A DNA stretch of 64,000 nt from DATKMP01 sp963790045 (GTDB lineage Bacteria > Bacteroidota > Ignavibacteria > UBA10030), in NCBI GenBank assembly GCA_963790045.1, contig CAWBMS010000015.1, forward strand, positions 65,458 through 129,457. The letters run 5' to 3'. The notes below the pieces were generated by a model. The model saw only the letters and a program-made list of their open reading frames with translations. It was not told where the DNA came from and did not search any database. Below are positions 27,260 through 37,694 of the stretch, piece after piece. Positions within the stretch are counted from its first letter, which is position 1, and the number at the start of each line of letters is the position of its first letter. Both the position numbers and the translations under genes were made by a program.

Positions 27260-28825
27260 ATGAAACAGTTGATACAACCCAAAAAAGGGGGGAATAATCT
27301 CACCAACACAATCATTGTCTTAATGATATGCACTATTGCCTTGACAACACAAATCAATGCGCAAGCAACTGCAACGCCAACCGTGTATTTGGACAGTTCG
27401 ATGCAGATCATCAGGGGATTTGGTGCGGCTAATATCGTCGGCTGGCGGCCGGATATGACTTCTGCCGAGGTGCAGACAGCTTTCGGCTCGGATGTAGGCC
27501 AACTTGGATTCACGATTATGCGGCTCCGTATTTCTCCGGATTCCACGGAGTTCATCACGAGCGTCCCATCGGCGCTTGCAGCACAGCAGCTCGGAGCAAC
27601 GATCATTGCCTCTCCATGGACTCCGCCTCTCTGGATGAAGTCGAATGATAGCACAGCAGGCGGATATTTATTGCCAAGCGCGTATGCAGCGTATGCAGCC
27701 CACCTTAAAGCGTTTGTCGATACGATGGCAAAATACGGTGTTTCAATTTATGCCGTTTCACTCCAGAATGAACCTGATGCCAAAGTTACCTATGAATCGT
27801 GTTACTGGACTGCGACACAGTTTCTTAATTTCGTCAAATATTATGCACCCTCAATCGGCACGCCGATTTTTATGCCTGAATCGGAAAGTTTCATTCACGC
27901 TCTTTCAGATTCGACTCTCAACGACTCCGTTGCTGCGGCAAATGTCGGATTTGTCGCCGGACATCTTTACGGTACAAGCCCGACAACCTATCCTCTTGCC
28001 GCTTCAAGAGGAAAAGAAGTATGGATGACCGAACATTATACGACTTCCACAGATTCAGGGAATGTATGGCCCCTTGCACTCAATGTCGGTAAAGAAATAA
28101 ATGATTGTATGAATGCCAATATGAGCGCCTATGTATGGTGGTATATTGTTCGTTTCTATGGACCGATTGATGAGAACGGCAACGTCACAAAACGCGGGTA
28201 TGTTATGTCACACTATTCACGATTTATTTATCCGGGGTATTATAGAGTGTATACCGTAACGCCGTATGTACGTGGCTCGCTTTCTATTGCATTGTCGGCA
28301 TATAAAAGCCCCACTCAAATAATCTTAGAAGCAATCAATTTAAATTCATCTACCGTTCGAGATTCTATCGTCTTACGGAACCTGACAGGCGGATCCGCAA
28401 GTTTTGTGAAGTATGTTACCTCGAAGAATAAAAATGTTTTATATCAAGGCACCATTACAGCTTCCAACGGTTATTTCACCGATACACTTGAAGCGAACAG
28501 TATAGCAACATATGTCTCGAATGCTACAAGCGGGGTAAAAAATGTTCCGACTGTTCCTTCGACATTCTCGCTTGCACAGAATTATCCTAACCCGTTTAAC
28601 CCCACGACCAGGATTGACTTTGCCCTTGGTAATGCTGCCAGCGTAAAATTGTCTATTTATAATATTCTGGGTCAGAAGGTTGCCACGCTCATCAACAATG
28701 AATATCGGCAAGCGGGATCGCAATCTATCACATTCGATGCCGGCAAATTAACCAGCGGTGTTTATTTCTATAAACTCGAAGCGGGTTCATTTGTACAAAC
28801 TAAAAAAATGGTGCTGATGAAGTAA
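27260..28825 (+). CDS. Secreted GH30 glycoside hydrolase with type IX sorting domain
   Basis: About 521 residues. The second ATG (27260) has GAGG seven bases ahead and is preferred to 27248. A signal peptide (IIVLMICTIALTTQINAQA) leads to a barrel with RGFGAANIVGW, SPWTPPLWMKS, the acid/base Glu in SLQNEPD (about residue 171) and the nucleophile Glu in VWMTEHY (about 258), as in GH30 xylanases of the glucuronoxylanase type. The last 80 residues (NYPNPFNPTT, then YNILGQKV and SGVYFYKLEAG) form a type IX secretion sorting domain. Likely cleaves plant xylan outside the cell. Flanked by direct repeats. Confidence 0.88.
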   Translation: MKQLIQPKKGGNNLTNTIIVLMICTIALTTQINAQATATPTVYLDSSMQIIRGFGAANIVGWRPDMTSAEVQTAFGSDVGQLGFTIMRLRISPDSTEFITSVPSALAAQQLGATIIASPWTPPLWMKSNDSTAGGYLLPSAYAAYAAHLKAFVDTMAKYGVSIYAVSLQNEPDAKVTYESCYWTATQFLNFVKYYAPSIGTPIFMPESESFIHALSDSTLNDSVAAANVGFVAGHLYGTSPTTYPLAASRGKEVWMTEHYTTSTDSGNVWPLALNVGKEINDCMNANMSAYVWWYIVRFYGPIDENGNVTKRGYVMSHYSRFIYPGYYRVYTVTPYVRGSLSIALSAYKSPTQIILEAINLNSSTVRDSIVLRNLTGGSASFVKYVTSKNKNVLYQGTITASNGYFTDTLEANSIATYVSNATSGVKNVPTVPSTFSLAQNYPNPFNPTTRIDFALGNAASVKLSIYNILGQKVATLINNEYRQAGSQSITFDAGKLTSGVYFYKLEAGSFVQTKKMVLMK

Positions 28826-28860
28826 TATTCGGATTGGCAGGATGACTTGCTTCATCCTTT

Positions 28861-28895
28861 TAAGCCGACAGGAATGAAAGTTTTTGTCGGCTTTT
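28861..28895 (+). terminator. Terminator of the GH30 gene
   Basis: AAGCCGACA pairs with TGTCGGCTT, followed by TTTTAATT, about 36 bases after the stop. Confidence 0.8.
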
Positions 28896-28966
28896 TAATT
28901 CTATAAAAATCATAACACAAAATTATTCCTCTGTGATATCGGTAAACTGGAATGATTATTCCCGAC

Positions 28967-29039
28967 TGGATAGAGAATACTTTACTGTACCGGATTATTT
29001 TAATCGAAGAAGCTGATGCCAAACGAAGAACAGAATTGA
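28967..29039. repeat. Imperfect direct repeat downstream of the GH30 gene
   Basis: Second copy of the repeat at 26815-26889. On the minus strand both copies read SVLRLxSASSI and KVFSIQ, so they may descend from one coding fragment. Confidence 0.75.
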
Positions 29040-29184
29040 TACTATAATGGAAATTATTCAAGGGTTCGGCGACAATTTCCGACTTATTTTAATATTCTAT
29101 TGTCTTGTGGATAGAAAAGTAGGAGAAAAATCTTTTCAGGTGTGTTTTGTAACAACGCTTCAACGCGGAATAATACCTTCACCA

Positions 29185-32100
29185 TCATTCTGCTTTGTGC
29201 AACAATCGATAAATAACCGGCAAGCCGAAGAACAGAATAAAACTTGAGACAGAAAATCCGCCGATGATGGCAATGGCAAGCGGCTGCTGCATTTGTGCAC
29301 CGGCACCGATGCCGAGAGATAATGGCAGCAAAGCAAAGACAGCAGCAAGCGTTGTCATCAAAATTGGCCGTGCGCGCATTTGACCGGCGCGAACTAAAGC
29401 ATCTTCTAATTGCATGCCTTCTGCCTGAAATGTTTTGACGCTGTGCAGAACAAAAATAGCGTTCTCTGCCACAATCCCGATAATCATAATGATGCCGACG
29501 AAACTTGAGATATTAAATGTAACGCCCGTGATCCACAATGCCGCAAGCACACCAACAAGAGACAACATATTTACGATGAAGATGGAAACAGGAACAGCAA
29601 ACTCACCGAACTCCAGCAACAGTACAATGAAGACCAGCATAAACGCCGCAATCGCAACCAATAGCAATCCGCGAAACGATTCCTGCTGTGTTTGATATAC
29701 GCCGCCGTATTCGATGGAAATTCCTTTTGGGAGAAGAATTTCTTTGTTGAGCTTTTTCTGAATATCTTCCACCGTTCTGCCGAGATCGCGTCCTTCAATC
29801 CTTGCAGTCACAGAAACAAGCTGGCGTAATCCTTCACGGTGCAATTCTGCCTGCCCTGAAGTTTTTTGAATCACCGCAATATTACGAAGAGGAACGCGCA
29901 CACCGGATGCATTCATAAATTGAATCTGCTCGATTTTATCAACGTCCGTCCGATATTCCTCGGGAAAGCGCACGCGCACACCGATGAGCTTCTCTCCTTT
30001 TTGAATTTTTGTATCCGACCGCCCACGCATCATCGTTTCCAATTGCTCCTGCACATCCGCAGGATTCAATCCGGCAATCGATGCCTTCACCGGATCGACG
30101 TTGACAATGAGCGATGGCCCGGCAATAATAATACCGTTGTTCACGTCCACCACGCCCGGTACGGTTTCGATAACCGACTTTACTTTTTCCGCCGTGGCAT
30201 GAAGCAATGGCGTATCATCGCCAAACAGTTTAATTTCCACCGGTGACGGATTGTTGGTGAGATCGCCGATCACATCCATCATCAATTGCCCAAAGTCAAT
30301 TTGTAGGCGTGGTTCGGACGATTCGATTTTTTCCCGCACTTCAGCAATCACATCTTCAATATCGCGAGATCGATTTTTTTTCAGCTTCACTAAAAAATCG
30401 CCGTTGTTTGATTCGGTGAGAAAAAATCCCAACTGCGTTCCAGTTCGGCGCGAATACGAATCAACTTCCGGTGTGGACATAAGAATATGTTCGACATTTT
30501 CCAGCATGCGATTTGTTTCATTCAATGAAGTGCCTGACGGCGATAAATAATCCAGAACAAATGTGCCTTCATCCATCTTCGGCATAAAGTCGTTGCCAAT
30601 AGAATTATAAAGGACATACGTTACAAGAAGAATGACCACAGCTAATGGAATGATGAAATATTTTTTTTCAAGAAGATACCGCAGTATCCGTTCATACCAC
30701 TCGTTAAACTTTGAAGGGCGTTGGTGATGTTCCATTTCATGTTCAATGTCCTGCTCCCGGATCAACACCATTGCCAAAAGCGGCGCAAGTGTGATGGAGA
30801 ACAGAAACGAAACTAACATTGCCACCACCATCGTGATGGAAAGCGATGCAAAAAATGCACCTGTGACACCGCCGAGGAATGCTAATGGAATATGAATGAC
30901 AATCGTGCTTGCTGTTGAGCCGAGAATCGCCGGCATCAATCTGTGAATTGAATCCGAAGCCGTTTTGGCAAAGGATGTAGATCGTGCGGTGCCGTGTTCC
31001 GCTTGATGCTTGGAAAAATGTTTAAAGATATTTTCGATAACGACAATCGAATCATCGATGATCAATCCGACTGCCGCAGCCATTCCGCCGAGCGTCATAA
31101 TATTGATCGACAATCCAAAGGCATACAAAAACGCGAGCGTGGAAGCTAATGTTGCCGGCACAACCAACAGCATGACCAGACTGACGCGCCAGCTTCGCAA
31201 AAAGAAAAAGACAACGATCATCGCGAGCAGGATGCCGATCAAAATACTATCTCTGCTGCTGAGAATAGAATTGCTGATGAAATCCCCTTGGTCGTACCAA
31301 TTCTCAAAATGTACAGCTTGAAAGCAAGTTTAATTTGGCAACTTCGGCTGCAACGTCCTTCCCTATTTGCACCGTGCTGCCTGTCGGCTGCTTCATAATA
31401 TTGATAAGCACGGCATCTTTTCCATTTGCTGTGGTGCGGATGAACCGATCTTCGACAGAAGGTTTGACGGTAGCAATGTCCGCCACAGTAATGGGAACGC
31501 CGCCTTGTACAGCCACCACGACGTTCTGAATATCGTCTGTTGTCTTCAACAATCCGGAAACAAGCGAAAGATAAATCTGATAATTGTTATCCACTAAGCC
31601 GGTGGAAGAAATAAAGTTTGTTTTTTGAATCGCGTCGGCAACCTGCCGGATATCGAGACGATACGAAGAAAGTTTTTCTGGTGAAACGGTCACAAGAAAT
31701 TCCCGAGTATCGCCGCCGGTAATTTCAACCCGCGCCACACCGTTCACCTTCATTAGTGCCGGACGAATTTGATACAACGCAATGTCACGCAGTTCAACCG
31801 AATTTAATTTATCGGACGTAAGACTATAGCCGAGAATCGGAAATACAGCTACACTCATTTGCTCCGCCTGAATCGAAGCGGTTGCGGGCAGCGTGTTGCG
31901 CACATTTGAAATGCGCCCTTGAAGAAACTGTAGCGTCTGCTGAACATTCGTTCCCCAATCCAAACCGACAGAGATTTCTGTTGACCCGCGGCCGGTAATG
32001 GAACGAACAAGTTTAACACCCGGAATGGAACTGACCACTTCTTCAAGCGGCTTTGTCACTTCCACCATCATTCGCTCTGCCGGTTCTTCACCATTGTCTG

Positions 32101-32245
32101 CAAGAATAACGATGCGCGGAAATGTTATATCCGGAAATAACGAAATAGGCATGTGCAGCATAAGCGCAATGCCAGAAAGAACAAACACAACGGTGGTAAA
32201 AAGAAATGCTTTTGCGTGGCGACAAACGTAATCAAACAGGTTCAT
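29185..32245 (-). CDS. RND-family efflux transporter (system 1), frameshifted
   Basis: About 1019 residues after repair, normal for an AcrB-type inner-membrane pump. N-terminal part: MPISLFPDITFPRIVI and the first porter domain up to VAKLNL. One surplus base near 31314 separates it from the rest, which resumes VHFENWYDQGDFISNS and RDSILIGILLAMIVVFFFLR. The proton-relay segment GLIIDDSIVVIENI is intact, and GIVAENAIFVLHSV and a membrane-rich C-terminus follow. Last gene of a run: beta-propeller protein, TolC-like, adaptor, pump. Substrate unknown. Confidence 0.92.
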
Positions 32246-32253
32246 CTTCTACC

Positions 32254-33273
32254 TTACTGTGCAAGAACGAGGCGTGTGGAATCAGGCAAGGCATAATTGC
32301 CTTCGGTGACAACACTCATTCCGGCATGGAGATTTCCACTTCGCACTTCGACGGACGAATCCATCTCAACGCCGATGCTGACCGGAATTGTTTTTGCCAA
32401 CGAATCTGCTGTCATCAGCACAACAGAATATGAATTATTTTCATCGTTGCGCAGAAGCGCTGATTTCGGAATGAACATTGCGTGCCGCCGGACGCCGGTT
32501 ATAATTTGTACCGTGCCCGTCATGTCCGTTCGTAAAATCGATTGCGGTTCAGTACTCGATTTGAGAAATTGAAGCCGTACTTTCACCGACTGACTTTGAA
32601 GGTCTGTCTGGGGATTGATTGCATCGACTCGTGCAGAAAACTGTTTTTGGGGATAGGATTGAAAGTGTACAGACGCATATTGACCGGCTCGAAGAGATGA
32701 TACATCGCGCAAAGAAACATCCGCAATAAAATCGATTGTGGAAAGATCGATGATCGTGAGCAGTTCGACATTTTCTGCCACAAGTTCTCCTTCGCTGACA
32801 ATGCGCGATGAAACAACACCGTCAAATGTTGCGCAGACGTTCACACTGCTCTGTGTTGAACGTGCAAGTTTAAGAATTCGTTCTGCTTCGGATTTTTGTT
32901 GTTCAGTCGTTGCCGACTTCAACATCGACTCTGCGCCGAGAATAGTCGCTTCTGATTCTTTCGTTTGAATGACTGCGAGAATGTCGCCTTTCTTCACTTC
33001 CATTCCTTCCAGCGCTTTGAGTACAACAATTCGCCCGGCAATCGGTGCATACATTTTTTCTTTTCGCAGCGCATCCGTTTTTCCAAGTGCCTCGACATTC
33101 ACAAGAGCATCTTGCTCGCTCACTGTTCCTACTTTTACGGCGACAATCGCTTTTGCAGCAGAGGAACCGCCTTCATCATCATTTTGTTTTTGTCGGCACC
33201 CGTCGAAAACAAATAAAATGAGAATAAAAAAGAAGAATCTGAACACACCAAAAGATTTTTTTCTATAATTCAT
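32254..33273 (-). CDS. RND periplasmic adaptor lipoprotein (system 1)
   Basis: 339 residues. Lipoprotein signal FFFFILILFVFDGC, then the membrane-fusion fold: YAPIAGRIVVLKALEGMEVK (lipoyl half), a short hairpin with TEQQKSEAERILKLARS, a beta-barrel VKVRLQFLKSS and a C-terminal domain with FIPKSALL. It links the pump to the TolC-like protein. Start overlaps the TolC-like stop by 4 bases; the pump gene begins 8 bases after its stop. Confidence 0.9.
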   Translation of the reverse strand: MNYRKKSFGVFRFFFFILILFVFDGCRQKQNDDEGGSSAAKAIVAVKVGTVSEQDALVNVEALGKTDALRKEKMYAPIAGRIVVLKALEGMEVKKGDILAVIQTKESEATILGAESMLKSATTEQQKSEAERILKLARSTQSSVNVCATFDGVVSSRIVSEGELVAENVELLTIIDLSTIDFIADVSLRDVSSLRAGQYASVHFQSYPQKQFSARVDAINPQTDLQSQSVKVRLQFLKSSTEPQSILRTDMTGTVQIITGVRRHAMFIPKSALLRNDENNSYSVVLMTADSLAKTIPVSIGVEMDSSVEVRSGNLHAGMSVVTEGNYALPDSTRLVLAQ

Positions 33274-34559
33274 CGAGTCGTCAATTGCTCCATTTTAGCG
33301 GCAAGAAGTTGAATATCTGCCATCGTTTGAAGTTCCGAAAGTTTGGTGTCGGTCAACAGTTGCTGTGCCGTCAGCACTTCCAGCGACAATGTTCCTCCGC
33401 CGGCATATTTAGATTTTGTAAGAAGAAAGTTTTCTTCCGCAGATTGAAGATTTTTACGGATGAACTGAAGCCGCTCACGTTGTTTTACCAACTGTAACCA
33501 AGTTTTTTTTGATTCAGCGGTAATAGAACGCTGCAGAAGTTCCGATTGCGCACGTAAGATATCAGCGTCAAGTTCTCGTTGCTGAATCCGCAAATCCGTT
33601 GCGCCCCAATTGATGAGGGGGATTTCTAACGCAACGCCTAATGAAAATCCAAACATATTGGAACGTTCATCGCGCGGCAGCCGTAAATTATCGCCCGATG
33701 TAAGAAGTCCCGCATCGCCGATAAAGGAAACGGTGGGATAATTTTCATGCCGTGTCAATTCGATATCCAATAAACTACGTTTCGTTGCTAACGATGCAGC
33801 AAATAATTCAAGATTGGAAGATGAATCCGGAATTGCGCTGACAAGAGATGAATCGATCACCGTGTATGTGTTCTTCAATGATCCGTCGATAGCGAATGTT
33901 GTATCCAACGGTGTACCGATCAATTCTGCCAGCGAATATTTCGCCACAGCAAATTCTTCGGCCGCTTGCTGGGACGAAAGCTGTGCGTTCGAAAGTTGAA
34001 GTTCCGTTTTCAAAACATCGGTATATGCGGCACTTCCGACTTTGGAAAGACGGCGAACGATTTCTAAATACTCGCTTAGTTGACGAGCACTTTCTTCCTG
34101 CAATGACATTTCTTGTTCAGCGCGAAGCGCTTCGATAAACGCTTGCTTCACAGAAAACACAACATCACGCTCCGCCATTCGCTGTTCTTTTGAAAGCCGG
34201 TCGATGTCTAACGAAATTTGATCGGCTTTCAATCCGCGCACGCCGCCGTCATATAACGATTGCTGCACGATGACCTGTCCCGCAATTTGACCGCCATTCG
34301 ACAACGCGGGATCGTATCCAAGACTTCCAGAGGATGGTGCATAAATAGTATTCGCACTGAATTTTACTTGAGGAAGTTTCGTTGTGGAAAGTTCGGCATG
34401 CGAAAGTACTGCACTGCGAACAGCATTTTTTGCGCTACGCAAATGCGGATTCTGCGTGCGCGCCAACGTTAAACAGCGGTCAAGCGTGAATTTCTCTTGA
34501 CCGCTGGCGAACGAAACTAAGACAGCGAGAATAAAAAAATATCTAATGATATTTTTCAA
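33270..34559 (-). CDS. TolC-like outer-membrane efflux protein (system 1)
   Basis: 429 residues with signal peptide (YFFILAVLVSFASG). Two long helical repeats follow: LTLARTQNPHLRSAKNAV at the first and YAGGGTLSLEVLTAQQLL at the second, typical of the outer-membrane efflux family. It forms the outer channel of the tripartite pump. It starts 5 bases after the beta-propeller gene. Confidence 0.9.
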   Translation of the reverse strand: MKNIIRYFFILAVLVSFASGQEKFTLDRCLTLARTQNPHLRSAKNAVRSAVLSHAELSTTKLPQVKFSANTIYAPSSGSLGYDPALSNGGQIAGQVIVQQSLYDGGVRGLKADQISLDIDRLSKEQRMAERDVVFSVKQAFIEALRAEQEMSLQEESARQLSEYLEIVRRLSKVGSAAYTDVLKTELQLSNAQLSSQQAAEEFAVAKYSLAELIGTPLDTTFAIDGSLKNTYTVIDSSLVSAIPDSSSNLELFAASLATKRSLLDIELTRHENYPTVSFIGDAGLLTSGDNLRLPRDERSNMFGFSLGVALEIPLINWGATDLRIQQRELDADILRAQSELLQRSITAESKKTWLQLVKQRERLQFIRKNLQSAEENFLLTKSKYAGGGTLSLEVLTAQQLLTDTKLSELQTMADIQLLAAKMEQLTTR

Positions 34560-34564
34560 AGAAT

Positions 34565-35590
34565 CTATTTTTGAATTTTTAAGATAACAAATGAATTAGG
34601 CAAAATAGCCGGCCGCGGATGCGGACGCTCGGCTGTCGGAGCGGGTGCTGGGCCGAATTCTGCTGTTGGAAGATACAACGTATGCGTCGTCGGATCGACC
34701 GTGATTGTGCGTGCGCCAGCTTGTGTCTTCACTGTTTCCAGCACAGAAAATTTTAATGGCGATTCTTCGCAGACGACCGTGACAGTACCTTCTCCATTCG
34801 ACGAGAACGCTAAACCTGCTCCTGGATCAAACGCGCAGCCATCAACTCGGTCACCGATAGGAAGTGTCGCAAGCACGGTTCCATTTTCTGCATTCACGAC
34901 AACCATCAATTTATTCCCGCAAACAGCAAAAAGCCGTTCATGTTCGGCATCGATGGATAAACCGGATGGTTCTTCGCCGGGAGCAATCGGCCAGCGTGAA
35001 AGTATTTTCATTTCTTTTGCATCGATGGCGACAATTTCATTTTTATCTTCGATATTCACAAAGACTTTTCCTTTGCCATCGGTAGCAGAAAATTCTGGTT
35101 TGCCGCCCAACGGCAATGTCGATACAACTTTTCCTGTCGCTGCATCGAGAATCGATGCATCACTGCTGCGTCCGTTAAATGCAAATACTCGTTTGGAAAA
35201 CGGATCGTATAAAATGGCATCCGGATTTTTTCCGACGGATACCGTATCAATCAGTTTTAAAGTTTTCAAGTCAACAATACTCACTGTGGAGGTTCGTCCG
35301 TTGGAAACGAAGCAGCGTCCAAATTCATTCGCCACCGCAATTCCGTGAACACCTTCGGTTTTCGGAATTTCACCAACAACTTTGTCGGAATCGGTACTAA
35401 TGACTGATACATAATTTCCATGAGAAGCAAACAAACGGTGCGATTGAGCATCGAATGAAATATAATCCCATCCGCCTTCTCCGCCGACGGAAATCTTCTT
35501 CGCGACATGATATCCTGAATTCGATTGTCCGAAACATATCGCAGCAACGACAACGATAAAAACAATATTCATATAGAATCTTTTGATCAT
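34565..35590 (-). CDS. Secreted YncE-like beta-propeller protein
   Basis: 341 residues with signal peptide (MNIVFIVVVAAICFG). Repeated blades of the YVTN type are visible: YVSVISTDSDKVVGEIPKT, STVSIVDLKTLKLIDTV, DASILDAATGKVVSTLPLG and MVVVNAENGTVLATLPIG. Function unknown. First gene of the efflux operon with only 5 bases to the TolC-like gene, so it is probably made together with the pump. The upstream 274 bases to msrAB hold divergent regulatory DNA in which I see no clear motif. Confidence 0.8.
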   Translation of the reverse strand: MIKRFYMNIVFIVVVAAICFGQSNSGYHVAKKISVGGEGGWDYISFDAQSHRLFASHGNYVSVISTDSDKVVGEIPKTEGVHGIAVANEFGRCFVSNGRTSTVSIVDLKTLKLIDTVSVGKNPDAILYDPFSKRVFAFNGRSSDASILDAATGKVVSTLPLGGKPEFSATDGKGKVFVNIEDKNEIVAIDAKEMKILSRWPIAPGEEPSGLSIDAEHERLFAVCGNKLMVVVNAENGTVLATLPIGDRVDGCAFDPGAGLAFSSNGEGTVTVVCEESPLKFSVLETVKTQAGARTITVDPTTHTLYLPTAEFGPAPAPTAERPHPRPAILPNSFVILKIQK

Positions 35591-35864
35591 AACATTCTCC
35601 TTTTAAATAATTTATGGTTTCCGTTATTATCTCTCGTAATACGTTACTGTAAGGTAAGATATTTTATTATGCCATTCAGCATTACTTTTTTGATGATCTT
35701 TTAAAAAAAACGAACAACCATTGCAAAAGTTTCTCATAGTTTTTAATAGAGCAGCTGGAAAATGGGCAATATACACATGGATTCTCCCACTCATTATTTT
35801 TCAAGAATCGTTTCAAGGAACCTCTTGACATGGTTAAAGTGTTTTATAAAAAAAAGGAGACATC

Positions 35865-36949
35865 ATGCAATGGTATCAATGGTTATTTTTCACAGTGGGA
35901 ATATGTCTAATCGCGGGATGCAGTGAAATGAAAACGAACCCATCTACAACGAAAGAATATTTAAAAGCTTCCGGCGATCTCGAAACTGCCACATTCGCTG
36001 GCGGATGTTTTTGGTGTATGGAAGAAGCATTCGATGAACTAGGCGGTGTGAAACAAGTCATTTCCGGATACTCCGGAGGGCACGTTAAGAATCCGACATA
36101 CGAACAAGTCTGTACCGGAACAACGGGACATTTGGAAGCTATTCAAATTATCTTCGACCCAACTGTTATTAGTTACAGCGAACTATTAGATGTTTACTGG
36201 CGGCAGTTCGATCCTACCGATGCAGGCGGATCATTTTACGACCGCGGTTCGCAATATCTTTCCGCCATCTTTTATCATGATGCCAAACAAAAAGAAATTG
36301 CGGAGCAATCGAAAAAGAATTTAGAAGCATCTCAGATTTTCGATAAACCGATTGCAACATCGATCAGAGAATTTGAAGCATTTTATCCTGCAGAAGAATA
36401 TCATCAGCAGGTACCTGCAAGAAAAACCCAGTTCGATATATCAGTTATCGTAATGCTTCGGGCAGAGATCAATTTATACAAAGTGTTTGGGGGGATGTGG
36501 GATTGGATAAACAATATAACAAACCTTCCAAAGAAGAATTGAAAAAGAAACTGACAGAAGAACAATTCGATGTAACGCAGAATGCCGCGACGGAACGTCC
36601 GTTCTATAATGAATTTTTCGATTCCAAAAAAATAGGAATTTATGTGGACGTGGTCACCGGAGAACCGCTGTTTAGTTCCACGGATAAATTTGATTCCGGC
36701 TGCGGCTGGCCGAGTTTTTCCAAGCCCATCGATCCGCGGTACATCGTCAAGCGAAACGATTCATCACTATCCATGGATCGTGTGGAAGTGCGCAGTAAGT
36801 TCGGCGATTCACATCTCGGCCACGTTTTTAATGATGGCCCTACCCCGACACATCTTCGCTATTGCATCAACTCCGCTTCGCTGCGGTTCATTCCCAAAGC
36901 CGAAATGGAAAAAGCAGGTTATGGTTATTTGCTGTGGCTGCTGAAATAA
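35865..36949 (+). CDS. msrAB: Fused methionine sulfoxide reductase MsrA-MsrB lipoprotein, frameshifted
   Basis: About 361 residues after repair. Lipobox LIAGC (Cys19) suggests export. The MsrA domain has GGCFWCMEEAF with catalytic Cys48. Its frame derails at the A-run 36422-36426; with one added base the chain reads KNPVRYISYRNASGRDQFI and WGDVGLDKQYNKPS and enters MsrB in frame: CGWPSF, HLGHVFNDGP and catalytic Cys in RYCINSASLRF. So one fused protein is more likely than two overlapping genes. It repairs oxidised methionine in exported proteins. Flanked by two efflux systems. Confidence 0.9.
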
Positions 36950-37028
36950 AACACGATTGTTTTTTTATCATTAATAAAATGATGTTTAAAAAAATTAACT
37001 TGCTATGGGGAAGAGATTGTCGTACTAT

Positions 37029-37068
37029 AAATCTAACATAGTTAGATAATATGCACTAAGTTAGATTT
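37029..37068. promoter_or_regulatory. Palindromic operator of the TetR gene
   Basis: TCTAACATAGTTAGA (37032-37046) is a perfect palindrome apart from its centre, and AAATCTAAC (37029) pairs with GTTAGATTT (37060). It ends 2 bases before the TetR start. A related half-site CTAACATAGT lies at 37671-37680 before the TolC-like gene, so one regulator may bind both. Confidence 0.6.
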
Positions 37069-37070
37069 GT

Positions 37071-37652
37071 ATGACACACATAGAACGAAGACAAAGAGAT
37101 AAGGAAGAGCAAAGAAAAGCTATTATGGATGCGGCTATCGCTATTGCCTCGAAAGAGGGCTGGCAGGCGGTGACGATACGAAGAATTGCTGAAGCAATCG
37201 AATACGCTCCTCCGATTGTCTATGAATATTTTGATAATAAAGAAGCTCTCTTTACGCAGTTGGTCTATAAAGGTTTTGGGTTGCTGCATTCCGAATACAT
37301 AAAGGCGAAAAGCAGTGAATCAGATCCTAAAAAGCTTCTTCGCTTACTTTCCGTCGCACATTGGAATTTTTCAGAAACCAACAAGGAACTGTTTCAATTA
37401 ATGTTCAATTTGGAACGACCTTTACCAAATGAGGAGATGCAAAACAATTTTAAATTGCTCGAGGAGCTTTTCCTCGAACTTGCCCATGGCAATAAGGAAT
37501 CGGCCGACGTTTTAATGATTTCATGGGTTTTTATGAACCATGGAGCTTTTACGATTATGATGCAACTGCCCCCGCCTAAAGATAAATTCAAAAATATGAG
37601 TGCCTTTGATGTCTATGTAAAAGCATTGGACCACTTTATTTATAGTATCTAA
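37071..37652 (+). CDS. TetR/AcrR-family transcriptional regulator
   Basis: 193 residues. N-terminal helix-turn-helix: AIMDAAIAIASKEGWQAVTI, RRIAEAIEYAPPIVYEYFDN, the pattern of TetR repressors. The C-terminal part is helical and would bind an inducer, unknown. It heads the operon TetR / TolC-like / adaptor / RND pump and lies between two sites of the same palindrome family, fitting repression of itself and the pump genes. Confidence 0.92.
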   Translation: MTHIERRQRDKEEQRKAIMDAAIAIASKEGWQAVTIRRIAEAIEYAPPIVYEYFDNKEALFTQLVYKGFGLLHSEYIKAKSSESDPKKLLRLLSVAHWNFSETNKELFQLMFNLERPLPNEEMQNNFKLLEELFLELAHGNKESADVLMISWVFMNHGAFTIMMQLPPPKDKFKNMSAFDVYVKALDHFIYSI

Positions 37653-37694
37653 AATTTTTTACTTAAATAGCTAACATAGTAAGGAATACTAACT

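Noticed and set aside
36497..36949. Separate msrB gene with its own ATG
   Set aside because: The ATG lies in conserved linker coding of the MsrA-MsrB fusion, and no ribosome site precedes it.
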